Below, piece by piece: positions 9,593-17,966 of a DNA stretch of 64,000 nucleotides (within the stretch, counting starts at the first letter, position 1; each line of letters opens with the position of its first letter). The stretch comes from Serratia fonticola (lineage in GTDB: Bacteria > Pseudomonadota > Gammaproteobacteria > Enterobacterales > Enterobacteriaceae). Under the pieces are notes generated by a model, which had not been told where the DNA came from, did no database searches, and saw nothing but the letters and a program-made list of their open reading frames with translations. The stretch spans positions 558,001 through 622,000 of the forward strand of contig NZ_CP011254.1 in NCBI RefSeq assembly GCF_001006005.1. Direction: 5' to 3'. Made by a program: the position numbers and the translations under genes.

Positions 9593-10201
9593 ATGTCTTT
9601 GCAACCTCAGTTCGCTCAGCAACGCCAACTCATCCGTAACGAAATACGTCAACGACGCCGTGCCTTAACGCCCGCTCAACAGCATGATTTCGCCCAGCAA
9701 ATGGCCAGCAATATTGCGCAGCATCCACGCATTCAGGCAGCCAGGTACATCGCGGCATTTCTCTCTTTTGATGGTGAACTAGATACTGGCCCGCTGATCG
9801 AGCAGCTGTGGCAACTGGGTAAACAGGTTTATCTGCCGGTTTTGCATCCGTTCAGCCCCGGTAACTTGCTGTTCCTGCATTACACCGCGCAAACATCACT
9901 GGTTAGCAACCGCTTCAACATTCTTGAGCCAGCGCTCGATGTCCGCCACGTCTTGCCGGTGTCGCTGTTGGATGTGGTATTGACACCGCTGGTCGCCTTC
10001 GATTCGGCAGGGCAACGTCTGGGGATGGGCGGCGGGTTTTACGATCGCACCTTACAAAACTGGCAGCACGCAGGCCCCTATCCGATGGGGATTGCGCACG
10101 ATTGCCAACGGGTTAGCGCCTTGCCGGTGGAGCAATGGGATATCCCTCTGCCAGAAATTATTACCCCGTCACAAAGCTGGGCCTGGCCGCTCTCCACATA
10201 G
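9593..10201 (+). CDS. fau: 5-formyltetrahydrofolate cyclo-ligase
   Basis: ATP-dependent enzyme converting 5-formyl-THF to 5,10-methenyl-THF (older name ygfA). It is 202 aa, with the family motifs FLSFDGELDT, YLPVLHPFSPGNLLFL and LGMGGGFYDRTLQNW, the last being the nucleotide/folate-binding glycine-rich segment. It sits 52 bp after 6S RNA and probably shares its transcript. A GC-rich hairpin (10206-10225) follows the stop codon. Confidence 0.95.
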   Translation: MSLQPQFAQQRQLIRNEIRQRRRALTPAQQHDFAQQMASNIAQHPRIQAARYIAAFLSFDGELDTGPLIEQLWQLGKQVYLPVLHPFSPGNLLFLHYTAQTSLVSNRFNILEPALDVRHVLPVSLLDVVLTPLVAFDSAGQRLGMGGGFYDRTLQNWQHAGPYPMGIAHDCQRVSALPVEQWDIPLPEIITPSQSWAWPLST

Positions 10202-10205
10202 CAAA

Positions 10206-10225
10206 AGGCCGGATTGCTCCGGCCT
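10206..10225 (+). terminator. Hairpin after fau
   Basis: AGGCCGGA and TCCGGCCT form an 8-bp stem with a 4-nt loop, 5 nt after the fau stop codon. No strong T-run follows, so it may be a weak or bidirectional terminator between the convergent fau and serA. Confidence 0.5.
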
Positions 10226-10238
10226 CAGATGGTTCGTC

Positions 10239-10264
10239 GTAGGGGCGCCGCATGCTGCGCCCGT
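10239..10264 (+). repeat. GC-rich palindromic repeat (REP-like)
   Basis: GTAGGGGCGCCGCATG followed by CTGCGCCCGT, one copy of the window-wide palindrome. It sits between the convergent ends of fau and serA. Confidence 0.8.
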
Positions 10265-10275
10265 TGTATGGCCAG

Positions 10276-11514
10276 TTAGAGCAACAGGCGGGCGCGGATA
10301 GTCCCTTCGATCGCTTTCATACGTTGCAACGCGGCATCCGCACGTTCGGTTTCCGCTTCGATATCGATAACCACGTAGCCGATTTCCGAGCTGGTCTGCA
10401 GATACTGGGCCGCGATGTTCACCCCTTCTTCGGCGAAGATCTGGTTAATCTGCGTCAGGATACCTGGGCGGTTTTCATGAATATGCAGCAAACGGCTGGC
10501 GTTCGGGCCATGAGCTGGCAGCGACACCTCTGGGAAGTTGACCGCAGACAGCGTTGAGCCGTTATCGGAATACTTCGCCAGCTTGCCAGCCACCTCATCA
10601 CCGATGTTCTCCTGCGCTTCCTGGGTTGAACCGCCGATATGCGGCGTCAACAGCACGTTATCGAACTCGCACAGTGGAGAATTGAACGGATCGCTGTTGG
10701 TTGCCGGCTCTTCCGGGAACACGTCGATTGCCGCACCGGCCAGATGGTCGCTCGCCAAGGCGTTACACAGTGCCGGGATATCCACCACGGTGCCGCGTGA
10801 GGCGTTGATCAGGATCGCACCTGGCTTCATCAGCGCCAGCTCTTCGGTGCCGATCATGTTCTTGGTCGACAGCGTTTCCGGCACGTGCAGCGTGACCACG
10901 TCGCTCATATTGAGCAGATCGGACAGATGGCGCACCTGTTGGGCATTACCCAGCGGCAGCTTGTTCTCGATGTCGTAGAAGAACACCTTCATCCCCAGGC
11001 CTTCCGCCAGGATGCCGAGCTGAGTCCCGATATGGCCGTAGCCGATGATCCCCAGTTTCTTGCCCCGTGCTTCATACGAGCCTACGGCCAGTTTCTGCCA
11101 CTGGCCACGGTGTGCCTTGGCGTTGGCCGTTGGGATCCCACGCAGCATCAACAGCAGCTCACCCAGCACCATTTCGGCCACGGATCGAGTATTGGAGAAA
11201 GGCGCGTTAAACACCGGAATGCCGCGTTTGGTCGCCGCTTTCAAATCAACCTGGTTGGTGCCGATACAGAAACAGCCCACCGCGACCAGCTTCTCTGCGG
11301 CCGCGAAGACTTCCTCGGACAGATGCGTGCGCGATCGGATACCTACGAAGTGTGCATCACGGATCGATGCTTTCAGCGCTTCGGTGTCTAACGCACCTTT
11401 GTGATATTCGATGTTGCTATATCCGGCAGCACGCAGGTTATCTACGGTGCTCTGATGAACCCCTTCTACCAACAGGAACTTAATCCTGTCTTTCTCCAAT
11501 GATACTTTTGCCAT
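10276..11514 (-). CDS. serA: D-3-phosphoglycerate dehydrogenase
   Basis: First committed enzyme of serine synthesis, oxidising 3-phosphoglycerate with NAD+, and feedback-inhibited by serine. It is 412 aa, beginning MAKVSLEKDRIKFLLVEGVHQ. The NAD-binding GYGHIGTQLG, the catalytic-domain HVPET and TPHIGGSTQEAQENIG segments, and a C-terminal ACT domain (about residues 340-412, HIHENRPGILTQIN) are all present. The upstream region carries a PurR-like box, and the group II intron sits 347 bp upstream. It contributes one-carbon units to the same pathways as gcvTHP at the left of the window. Confidence 0.98.
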   Translation of the reverse strand: MAKVSLEKDRIKFLLVEGVHQSTVDNLRAAGYSNIEYHKGALDTEALKASIRDAHFVGIRSRTHLSEEVFAAAEKLVAVGCFCIGTNQVDLKAATKRGIPVFNAPFSNTRSVAEMVLGELLLMLRGIPTANAKAHRGQWQKLAVGSYEARGKKLGIIGYGHIGTQLGILAEGLGMKVFFYDIENKLPLGNAQQVRHLSDLLNMSDVVTLHVPETLSTKNMIGTEELALMKPGAILINASRGTVVDIPALCNALASDHLAGAAIDVFPEEPATNSDPFNSPLCEFDNVLLTPHIGGSTQEAQENIGDEVAGKLAKYSDNGSTLSAVNFPEVSLPAHGPNASRLLHIHENRPGILTQINQIFAEEGVNIAAQYLQTSSEIGYVVIDIEAETERADAALQRMKAIEGTIRARLLL

Positions 11515-11861
11515 TTACCCGACCCTATAATCAGACTTCAGAAGCGGCTGTTTTCCCCTTTATACCCGCCATCCTTTAAACCACACGACGGGGATAGCTT
11601 TCAAATTGCCACCACACTGGCAGCAACCCAAAATCAACAGCACGTCCCTCCAACATAACAAAAATAACGCGCCCGGCAATACAAACGATTGCCTACCCGT
11701 TAGCACAAGGCTCAGCGATGTCGGTGCTTTCTGGTGGAAAATGCCATTGGGAAAGATTTAGGCAGAAGCTTAACGGAGGTTATTAACGGAATGTGACATA
11801 TGTCACCAAATTCGTCGATTTTGAGAAAAGATATTTTAAGACAAGAATTATGACGGGCACG
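11515..11861 (-). promoter_or_regulatory. serA upstream region
   Basis: 347 bp between serA and the intron 3' end. It holds no convincing gene; the short frames are poorly conserved in composition. It should contain the serA promoter. One PurR-like box was recognised (11679-11694). The segment nearest the intron is AT-rich. Confidence 0.45.
11679..11694 (+). promoter_or_regulatory. Candidate PurR operator of serA
   Basis: ATACAAACGATTGCCT matches the PurR consensus ANGCAANCGNTTNCNT except at one fixed position. It lies 165 bp upstream of serA. It would link serine synthesis to purine demand together with the gcvT box. This is a prediction from sequence only. Confidence 0.45.
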
Positions 11862-11901
11862 ATCGGGATAGGGGCTGACCTCACGATCAGCCTCCTCCCA
11901 C

Positions 11902-11933
11902 ACCACCGTACATACGGGTCCGTATACGGCGGT
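11902..11933 (-). ncRNA. Group II intron domain V
   Basis: On the minus strand, ACCGCCGT pairs with ACGGTGGT (one G-U pair) around an inner ATACGG..CCGTAT hairpin with a bulge. This is the catalytic core shape of group II introns. It lies 25 bp after the reverse transcriptase stop codon, as is usual. Confidence 0.75.
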
Positions 11934-11957
11934 TCGGTTATGTTTATCGCCGCCTGC

Positions 11958-13310
11958 TTACAGTTCTGGCAGGCCCAGTTTGATGAACAGCTGGTTGGGA
12001 AGGGCTATGCTCAGCGCCGGGCTATTACTTATCCGCCACTGTTTATGGCTGCTTCCCACCGTCCGCGCCGCCAGGTCTTTCCTTACATCCCGCCGCCGCA
12101 GCTCTTTATAACGCTTGCTGCCTGTTTTCCACTGTTTCCAGAGTACACTTCGCAGCCTGCGTCTTATCCATCCGTTCAGCTCTCGCATTATCGACGGCCA
12201 CTCGTTCATCCCGTAGTAACTTTTCCATCCCATCAGATACCGCTTTAATGGCTGGATTAGCTGCTCAAGACTTCTCCCTGTGTTGCGCCCCGTCAGTTCC
12301 CTTACCCGCACTTTGAACCGTTTCACTGCGTCCGGCGACACCACGCACCTGACCTTTCTGCCCCTTCTGAAGCTGTAACCCAGGAACTTACGCGTTTCCG
12401 GCTGCGCTACCGCGCTCTTCTTCGCGTTCACCTTCAGTTTCAGTTTTCGGCTCAGCCAATGTGTCAGCCCCTCCATCACACGGCGGCCTGCCCGTTCGCT
12501 TTTCACGTAGATATTGCAGTCATCTGCGTAACGCACGAACTTCAGGCCACGTTTCTCCAGTTCCTTATCGAAGTCGTCCAGTAGCACATTCGATAACAAC
12601 GGCGACAGTGGGCCGCCCTGCGGCGTCCCTTCTGTCACCGGCCTTACCAGACCGGCCTCCATCACACCTGCGTTCAGGAACCGGCGGATAAGTGACAGCG
12701 CCCGTTTATCCGTTACCCGTTTCGCTATCCGGCTCATCAGCACGTCGTGATTTACCCGATCAAAGAACTTCTCCAGATCGAGATCGACTACCCAGTGATA
12801 CCCAGAACCGATATAGTCCTGAGCCTGTTTCACTGCCTGATGGGCCGAGCGTCCGGGCCGGAACCCATAGCTGTTATCGCTGAACGACGCATCCCACTGC
12901 CGTTGCAGTTCCTGCATCACCGCCTGCTGGATAAAGCGATCGACTACCGTCGGGATACCCAACAGGCGTTCGCCGCCCCCGGGTTTCGGGATGCTCACTC
13001 TTCTCACAGGGGATGGGCAGTAACTGCCGGACAGCAGTTGCGCTTTCAGTTCCGGCCAGTGGCGTTTCAGGTAGTCCGGCAGATCGCTTACGCTCATGCC
13101 GTCACTTCCCGCCGCACCTTTATTGGCTTTCACTCTTTTCAGGGCTTGCTTGAGATTGACGGGTTCACAGATGGCTTCCATCAGCCATTCTGCTGACGAC
13201 GGACTTTCTCTGGTCGTCGGTGCCTGTACGGTTTCAGCCCCCTGAGAGCCGACGTTCGGGGCTTCACCCCGTCTTTCTGCTTCAGGGCCGCGATGCGTTT
13301 TCTGCTGCAT
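11958..13310 (-). CDS. Group II intron reverse transcriptase/maturase
   Basis: 450-aa intron-encoded protein that promotes splicing and retrohoming of its own intron. Reverse transcriptase blocks run from about residue 55 to 330, including GIPTVVDRFIQQAVMQ, YGFRPGRSAHQAV, VVDLDLEKFFDRVNHD, GTPQGGPLSPLLSN and the catalytic YADD at 261-264. A maturase (X) domain follows at about 330-395 (LIQPLKRYLMGWKSYYG). No HNH endonuclease domain follows; the protein ends NQLFIKLGLPEL. It therefore belongs to an endonuclease-lacking class, but which one cannot be decided by eye. All visible catalytic blocks are intact, so it may be active. Confidence 0.92.
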   Translation of the reverse strand: MQQKTHRGPEAERRGEAPNVGSQGAETVQAPTTRESPSSAEWLMEAICEPVNLKQALKRVKANKGAAGSDGMSVSDLPDYLKRHWPELKAQLLSGSYCPSPVRRVSIPKPGGGERLLGIPTVVDRFIQQAVMQELQRQWDASFSDNSYGFRPGRSAHQAVKQAQDYIGSGYHWVVDLDLEKFFDRVNHDVLMSRIAKRVTDKRALSLIRRFLNAGVMEAGLVRPVTEGTPQGGPLSPLLSNVLLDDFDKELEKRGLKFVRYADDCNIYVKSERAGRRVMEGLTHWLSRKLKLKVNAKKSAVAQPETRKFLGYSFRRGRKVRCVVSPDAVKRFKVRVRELTGRNTGRSLEQLIQPLKRYLMGWKSYYGMNEWPSIMRELNGWIRRRLRSVLWKQWKTGSKRYKELRRRDVRKDLAARTVGSSHKQWRISNSPALSIALPNQLFIKLGLPEL

Positions 13311-13732
13311 GACCGTTCAGAACCTCCGCTGATACTTGTCACTCATTACCGTTCGGGCCTTCGGACAGTCCTGTCCTACTATGCCCTCTGCTGACTCCTG
13401 TCCGCCGATCAGCGCACCTTACGGTGCGCTCAGTTCTGAATGCAGAACGCCGGACAGGCCTCCCGGGGTAAGCTCAGCCGCTTTCACCACACACCTGCCA
13501 GATCTACCCCCCCGACTCTTGATGGTTATGGCCTTTGCAATCAAACGCTTGCTCCGCCAGCCGGGTAGGCCTCATATCTGATTTCTGTTCGTCAGGTCAT
13601 GGTTTTGCTCCACGCTTCCTTCAGACCCCGCCTCACGACGACGCCCTTGCGCTTCACTAGTCCTTCGCCACCATCAGGCTGGACAGGGGACTTTCACCCC
13701 CGAGCTGCTGAGCATGCCCGGCACACGTTAAA

Positions 13733-13756
13733 GGGCGCAGCATGCAGCGCCCCTAC
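13733..13756 (-). repeat. REP-like palindrome at the group II intron insertion site
   Basis: The palindrome core GGGCGCNGCATGCNGCGCCC with CTAC flank. On the minus strand it forms the 5' exon, followed by TTTAAC and then the intron start. Confidence 0.8.
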
Positions 13757-13762
13757 TTAGTG

Positions 13763-13788
13763 AACAGGCTGGGATTGCTCAACCTGTT
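13763..13788 (-). terminator. Possible rpiA terminator hairpin
   Basis: AACAGG and CCTGTT form a 6-bp stem, with further weak pairing, 11 bp after the rpiA stop codon and before the REP-like palindrome. The stem is short and lacks a clear T-run. Confidence 0.35.
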
Positions 13789-13798
13789 AACGGCCAGA

Positions 13799-14458
13799 TT
13801 ATCTGACCACTTTTTTTACGCCATCCGGCGTGCCGACCAGTGCAACGTCCGCGCCACGGTTGGCAAACAGACCCACGGTAACCACACCTGCGATGCTGTT
13901 GATCTTATTTTCCAACGCGATAGCGTCAAGGATTTCCAGGTTGTGCACGTCCAGGATCACGTTGCCGTTATCGGTTAACACGTTCTGGCGGTATTCCGGC
14001 AGGCCGCCCAGTTTGACCAGCTCACGCGCTACGTAGGAGCGGGCCATCGGGATCACTTCTACCGGCAGCGGGAATTTACCCAGCACATCAACCTGCTTGG
14101 TGGAATCGACAATGCAGATAAACTGACGGGCAATGGCAGCAATGATCTTCTCACGGGTCAACGCTGCGCCACCGCCTTTAATCATCTGCATGTGGCCGTT
14201 GATTTCATCGGCACCGTCCACGTAGATATCCAACGAATCCACTTCATTGCTATCAAAAACGTGGATCCCCAGGCTTTTCAGCTTGGCGGTCGACGCGTCT
14301 GAGCTGGATACTGCGCCTTCGATCTGGTGTTTGATCGAACCCAACGCATCGATAAAGTGAGCCGCAGTAGAGCCGGTGCCCACGCCCACGATAGTGCCAG
14401 GCTTCACGAATTCCAATGCTGCCCAGCCTACCGCTTTTTTCAGTTCATCCTGAGTCAT
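13799..14458 (-). CDS. rpiA: Ribose-5-phosphate isomerase A
   Basis: Interconverts ribose-5-phosphate and ribulose-5-phosphate in the pentose phosphate pathway, which is shared with tktA later in the window. At 219 aa it equals E. coli RpiA. Family motifs present are [16 protein letters not shown] near residue 25, [25 protein letters not shown] (catalytic Asp/Glu) and [14 protein letters not shown] with the essential lysine. It is divergent from argP. The intron lies downstream and does not interrupt the frame. Confidence 0.98.
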   Translation of the reverse strand: MTQDELKKAVGWAALEFVKPGTIVGVGTGSTAAHFIDALGSIKHQIEGAVSSSDASTAKLKSLGIHVFDSNEVDSLDIYVDGADEINGHMQMIKGGGAALTREKIIAAIARQFICIVDSTKQVDVLGKFPLPVEVIPMARSYVARELVKLGGLPEYRQNVLTDNGNVILDVHNLEILDAIALENKINSIAGVVTVGLFANRGADVALVGTPDGVKKVVR

Positions 14459-14673
14459 GATGTCTCATTGCCTATATACGAAAACGTGTGCGTATTATAG
14501 GGTAAATCACTGACGGCAACTTAGGCTAAAACACACTTATTTAACCTGACGCACATTTCTGCCCTTCCCTACGGCGCCCGCGCTGAAAAGAGCGGCGGGA
14601 TTTTTTCACCTGAGAAAGTGCAAAAATGTGGCATAGTGCCTGAATCAATTTACTAAAAGGGATCTTCTCTCCG

Positions 14674-15567
14674 ATGAAACGCCCAGACTATAGAACGCTG
14701 CAAGCGCTGGACGCGGTGATCCGTGAGCGTGGCTTTGAGCGCGCGGCACAAAAACTTTGCATCACCCAATCGGCGGTATCCCAGCGCATCAAACAGTTGG
14801 AAAACCTGTTCGGCCAACCGCTACTGGTACGCACCGTGCCACCGCGCCCAACCGAGCAGGGTCAAAAACTGCTGGCCTTGCTGCATCAGGTCGAGCTGCT
14901 GGAAGAGGAGTGGTTAGGGAATGACAATGGGGTCGATACGCCGCTGTTGCTGTCACTGGCAGTCAACGCCGACAGCCTGGCAACCTGGCTGTTACCGGCG
15001 CTAAAACCGGTGCTGGCCGATTCTCCTGTACGTCTGAATTTGCAGGTGGAAGACGAAACCCGCACGCAGGAACGTCTGCGCCGGGGGGAAGTGGTGGGTG
15101 CGGTGAGTATCCAGCCGCAGCCGCTGCCGAGCTGCCTGGTCGATCGGTTGGGCGCGCTGGACTATCTGTTTGTCGCCTCGAAAGCCTTTGCCGATCGCTA
15201 TTTCCCTAATGGCGTGACCCGTTCTGCCCTGCTGAAGGCACCGGCGGTGGCTTTCGATCATCTCGATGATATGCATCAGGCGTTTTTACAGCAGAACTTC
15301 GATCTCTCGCCGGGCAGCGTTCCCTGCCATATCGTTAACTCGTCAGAGGCATTTGTTCAGTTGGCACGGCAAGGCACCACCTGCTGTATGATCCCGCATT
15401 TGCAGATTGAGAGAGAGCTGGCTAGCGGAGAACTGATCGACCTGACTCCGGGCCTGTTTCAGCGCCGTATGCTGTTCTGGCACCGCTTTGCGCCGGAGAG
15501 CCGCATGATGCGTAAGGTCACCGATGCGCTGCTGTCTCACGGGCATCAGGTATTAAGGCAGGATTAA
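14674..15567 (+). CDS. argP: LysR-type regulator ArgP (IciA)
   Basis: Arginine/lysine-responsive LysR-type activator. In E. coli it switches on argO, which lies nearby here too (16482-17105). It is 297 aa, beginning [26 protein letters not shown]. The winged helix-turn-helix covers residues 1-60 ([17 protein letters not shown]) and an effector-binding domain follows. Length, sequence and position beside rpiA match E. coli ArgP. Confidence 0.96.
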   Translation: MKRPDYRTLQALDAVIRERGFERAAQKLCITQSAVSQRIKQLENLFGQPLLVRTVPPRPTEQGQKLLALLHQVELLEEEWLGNDNGVDTPLLLSLAVNADSLATWLLPALKPVLADSPVRLNLQVEDETRTQERLRRGEVVGAVSIQPQPLPSCLVDRLGALDYLFVASKAFADRYFPNGVTRSALLKAPAVAFDHLDDMHQAFLQQNFDLSPGSVPCHIVNSSEAFVQLARQGTTCCMIPHLQIERELASGELIDLTPGLFQRRMLFWHRFAPESRMMRKVTDALLSHGHQVLRQD

Positions 15568-15604
15568 AGGCGCGGCATAACACCGCGCCATGGCAAGAGA
15601 TTGC

Positions 15605-16336
15605 TTACTGCGCGGCGTTGGTTTTCAGCTCAAATACCACGTCCACCTGATCGTCAAAGTGGATGCTTTGCTGTTCGTAAGTCTGAGCGGCATCGCTTTC
15701 CGGTGCCGCAGAAGCGGCCTTAAACATGCGTGCGACTGGCATCGGCTGGTAGTTGGCAACGTGATAGCGAATGCTGTACACCGGCCCCAGCTTGGCCTTA
15801 AAGCCCTGCGCCAACGATGCGGCTTGCTGAGTGGCATTTTCAATCGCTTTCTGACGCGCCTGTTCGCGATAAACCTCTGGCTTGGCCACCCCAAGCTCAA
15901 CCGCACGAATTTCGTTCAAACCCGATTTCAGCGCACCGTCCAACAGCTCGTTGAGTTTATCCAACTGGCGCAAGGTCACCTGCACCTGGCGCACGGCCTG
16001 GTAGCCTTTCAGCTGCGATTCGCCGGTTTTCAGATAGTCATATTCTGGCTGGGTACGCAGGTTGGCCGCATTGATATCTTTCTTTTCAATGCCGTTTTTC
16101 TGCAGGAAGTCAAAATACTGCGCTACGCGTTCATCAACCTGTTTTTTCGCCTGGGCGGCATCTTTGGCAGAGACGCTAACTTCGATCGCCAGTGTGGCAA
16201 TATCCGGGGTGGCGTCTACGCTGGCCGTGCCGGAAGTGACCACGTGCGGCCCTTCAGGTACTTCTGCTGCCTGCAGCGCCAGAGGTAACGTGCCTAATCC
16301 AATCATTGCGGCCATGGCCAATGCTTTAAGCTTCAC
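15605..16336 (-). CDS. yggE: SIMPL-domain periplasmic protein YggE
   Basis: Periplasmic SIMPL (DUF541) protein linked to oxidative-stress tolerance in E. coli; its biochemical role is unclear. It is 243 aa from a GTG at 16336, chosen because AAGGAG lies 5 nt upstream and the product then begins with a signal peptide (VKLKALAMAAMIGLGTLPLALQA, cleaved before AEVPEG) aligned with E. coli YggE. The longer frame to 16414 lacks this support. Conserved text includes HVVTSGTASVDATPDIATLAIEVSV and SIHFDDQVDVVFEL. It is located between argP and argO. Confidence 0.92.
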   Translation of the reverse strand: MKLKALAMAAMIGLGTLPLALQAAEVPEGPHVVTSGTASVDATPDIATLAIEVSVSAKDAAQAKKQVDERVAQYFDFLQKNGIEKKDINAANLRTQPEYDYLKTGESQLKGYQAVRQVQVTLRQLDKLNELLDGALKSGLNEIRAVELGVAKPEVYREQARQKAIENATQQAASLAQGFKAKLGPVYSIRYHVANYQPMPVARMFKAASAAPESDAAQTYEQQSIHFDDQVDVVFELKTNAAQ

Positions 16337-16434
16337 AGTGTCTCCTTGAATGACTAAATGCTTGCCTTCAAAGCTAACACATCCTGCCGCCCTTGGAATT
16401 CGGATTAGTGACAAATATAAGGGCTAATCGGGCT

Positions 16435-16462
16435 GTAGGGGCGCAGCATGCGGCGCCCCTAC
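16435..16462. repeat. REP-like palindrome with near-perfect symmetry
   Basis: GTAGGGGCGCAGCATG then CGGCGCCCCTAC: 28 bp, and both outer GTAGGGG/CCCCTAC arms are present. This is the most symmetric copy in the window. It lies between the yggE promoter and the argO stop codon. Confidence 0.8.
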
Positions 16463-16481
16463 GGTCAAAGATAGTTGATTA

Positions 16482-17105
16482 TTACCAATTAGCGGTTAGC
16501 CCATGCCAGGCCAATTGCAGTGCAATGACCCACATCACCAGCCCGACCAGAACGTTGATAATCCGTTGTGCCGTCAGGGTTTTCAACCATGGAGCCAGCC
16601 ATGAGGCCAGCAATGCCAAGGCAAAGAACCAGACGACCGAAGCACTGACCGCGCCAAGGGCAAACCAGGAACGAATGTCTGGCGTCAGTTGCCCTCCCAG
16701 GCTGCCGAGCACCACAAAGGTATCGAGGTACACATGCGGGTTCAGCCAGGTGACAGCCAACATGGTCACCACAATGCGCCAGCGGTTTTGCTTCATCTCT
16801 TGCGCCGTAGCCAGTTCCAGATGTTGGCTAAACGCGGTGCGGAAAGCCCCCCAGCCGTACCACAACAGGAAAGCAACGCCGCCCCAGGTCACCAGCGCCA
16901 ATAGCATAGGTGAACTGCTGAGCAAGGCGCTACCGCCAAAAATACCGGCGCAAATCAGAATGATATCGCTCAACGCACACAGCGAGGCGGTCATCAGATG
17001 ATAATGGCGACGGATCCCCTGGTTCATCACAAACACGTTTTGTGGGCCAAGCGGCAGGATCATCGCGGCGCTCAAGGCAAAGCCTTGCAGATAGATGGCT
17101 AACAT
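16482..17105 (-). CDS. argO: L-arginine exporter ArgO
   Basis: LysE-family inner-membrane exporter of arginine and canavanine. It is 207 aa from the ATG at 17105. This start follows an AAGGA site and gives [23 protein letters not shown], the E. coli ArgO N-terminus; the frame open to 17168 adds 21 unsupported residues. There are about six membrane segments. Signatures include [19 protein letters not shown] and [10 protein letters not shown]. It should be activated by ArgP, encoded 1.5 kb away. Confidence 0.95.
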   Translation of the reverse strand: MLAIYLQGFALSAAMILPLGPQNVFVMNQGIRRHYHLMTASLCALSDIILICAGIFGGSALLSSSPMLLALVTWGGVAFLLWYGWGAFRTAFSQHLELATAQEMKQNRWRIVVTMLAVTWLNPHVYLDTFVVLGSLGGQLTPDIRSWFALGAVSASVVWFFALALLASWLAPWLKTLTAQRIINVLVGLVMWVIALQLAWHGLTANW

Positions 17106-17229
17106 GGTGTTCCTTCTGGAAATATCAGCGCCGGGAATGCGGCGTGTGCTGTTCAACACGCGCATCATACGAAGAGAAAATTATTAGGGGAAATGGATAT
17201 TTCTAATCAGGCATCAGTAATACTAATGC

Positions 17230-17736
17230 TCAATCGTTACGGCGATGATCGATCCACTCTTCAATCTGGATCGGGAAGACATCCGGCGCCTTTCTCAACA
17301 TCCGCCGCACCAGGTCCAGCACGGTATGTTGCGATAGCGCCTCTTCCATACGTTGCTGGGCAATATTCATCACCTGGCGCACGCCGCAGATGCCTTCACA
17401 GGCCCAGTCGGGCGCAGGTTCATCAAAGACAGCCAAGCGTTGGCGGATTTCTTTGCAGTCGAAGATGGCCTTTTCACCGTCGATAGCCGCCACGATATCC
17501 AGCACGGTGATCTGATCGGCCGGTTTGGCCAGCCGGAAGCCACCGCCCTTACCCTCGCTGCTTTCAACCAACTTAGCCTTGGAAAACTTGGTGAATATCT
17601 TGGCCAGGTAGTCATAAGGCACGCCCTGCAATTCGGCGATTTCACGCACGCTCATCTCACGCCCTTCGCCTTTGCTATCGACCATACACATCAGGCTATG
17701 GATGCCATACTCCACCCCGGAACTGTAGAACGCCAT
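17230..17736 (-). CDS. Rrf2-family transcriptional regulator
   Basis: 168-aa Rrf2-type DNA-binding protein. The winged helix covers residues 1-80 (MAFYSSGVEYGIHSLMCMV, SVREIAELQGVPYDYLAKIFTKFSKA, GKGGGFRLAKP). Three cysteines follow the helix-turn-helix, one in FDCKEI and two in WACEGICGV (C-X3-C). This resembles the cysteine clusters that bind Fe-S in IscR and NsrR, although the exact spacing differs from both. It is divergent from an FAD/NAD oxidoreductase gene, which it probably controls through the palindrome at 17891-17927. It could sense redox state, NO or iron; none of these is proven by sequence. Confidence 0.88.
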   Translation of the reverse strand: MAFYSSGVEYGIHSLMCMVDSKGEGREMSVREIAELQGVPYDYLAKIFTKFSKAKLVESSEGKGGGFRLAKPADQITVLDIVAAIDGEKAIFDCKEIRQRLAVFDEPAPDWACEGICGVRQVMNIAQQRMEEALSQHTVLDLVRRMLRKAPDVFPIQIEEWIDHRRND

Positions 17737-17890
17737 GTTATCTCCGCGCGATTAATTCTGAGTTAGATAGTAATTTCTTCCCTTCAGCGATGCAATGCCA
17801 GCATGCAGCCACACCATAAAAATTTAAAACACAATAAAATTCAAATAATTAAACAAACCACACCCACGATTACTGGTAAAAGGCTTGATG

Positions 17891-17927
17891 ATCTTAACTG
17901 CGATCAATATATTCGTAGTTATAAGAT
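17891..17927. promoter_or_regulatory. Long inverted repeat between Rrf2 gene and flavoprotein gene
   Basis: AACTGCGA (17896-17903) and TCGTAGTT (17913-17920) form arms around a 9-nt AT-rich centre. The outer ATCTTA and TAAGAT extend the symmetry with a 2-nt offset. It lies 40 bp upstream of the oxidoreductase start and is a candidate Rrf2 operator. Confidence 0.45.
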
Positions 17928-17966
17928 TGAGCCAATTTACAGATGAAACAACAGCGGAGTGACAGC

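Larger units (their letters stand above)
11862..13726 (-). mobile_element. Group II intron (complete, with reverse transcriptase)
   Basis: About 1.87 kb on the minus strand. The 5' end at 13726 reads GTGTGCCGGGC and is followed by a GGTGAAAGTCCCC element, as is typical of group II introns. Near the 3' end a domain V hairpin lies at 11902-11933 (ACCGCCGT..GTACGGTGGT stem) and a domain VI stem at 11871-11893. The intron ends CCTATCCCGAT at 11862. It encodes one reverse transcriptase. It sits 6 nt behind a REP-like palindrome downstream of rpiA. Boundaries are inferred from the conserved ends and could shift by a few bases. Confidence 0.85.

Noticed and set aside
11793..12248. 151-codon plus-strand frame at the intron 3' end
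   Set aside because: It runs antisense across intron domains V and VI and the end of the reverse transcriptase; no protein family is suggested.
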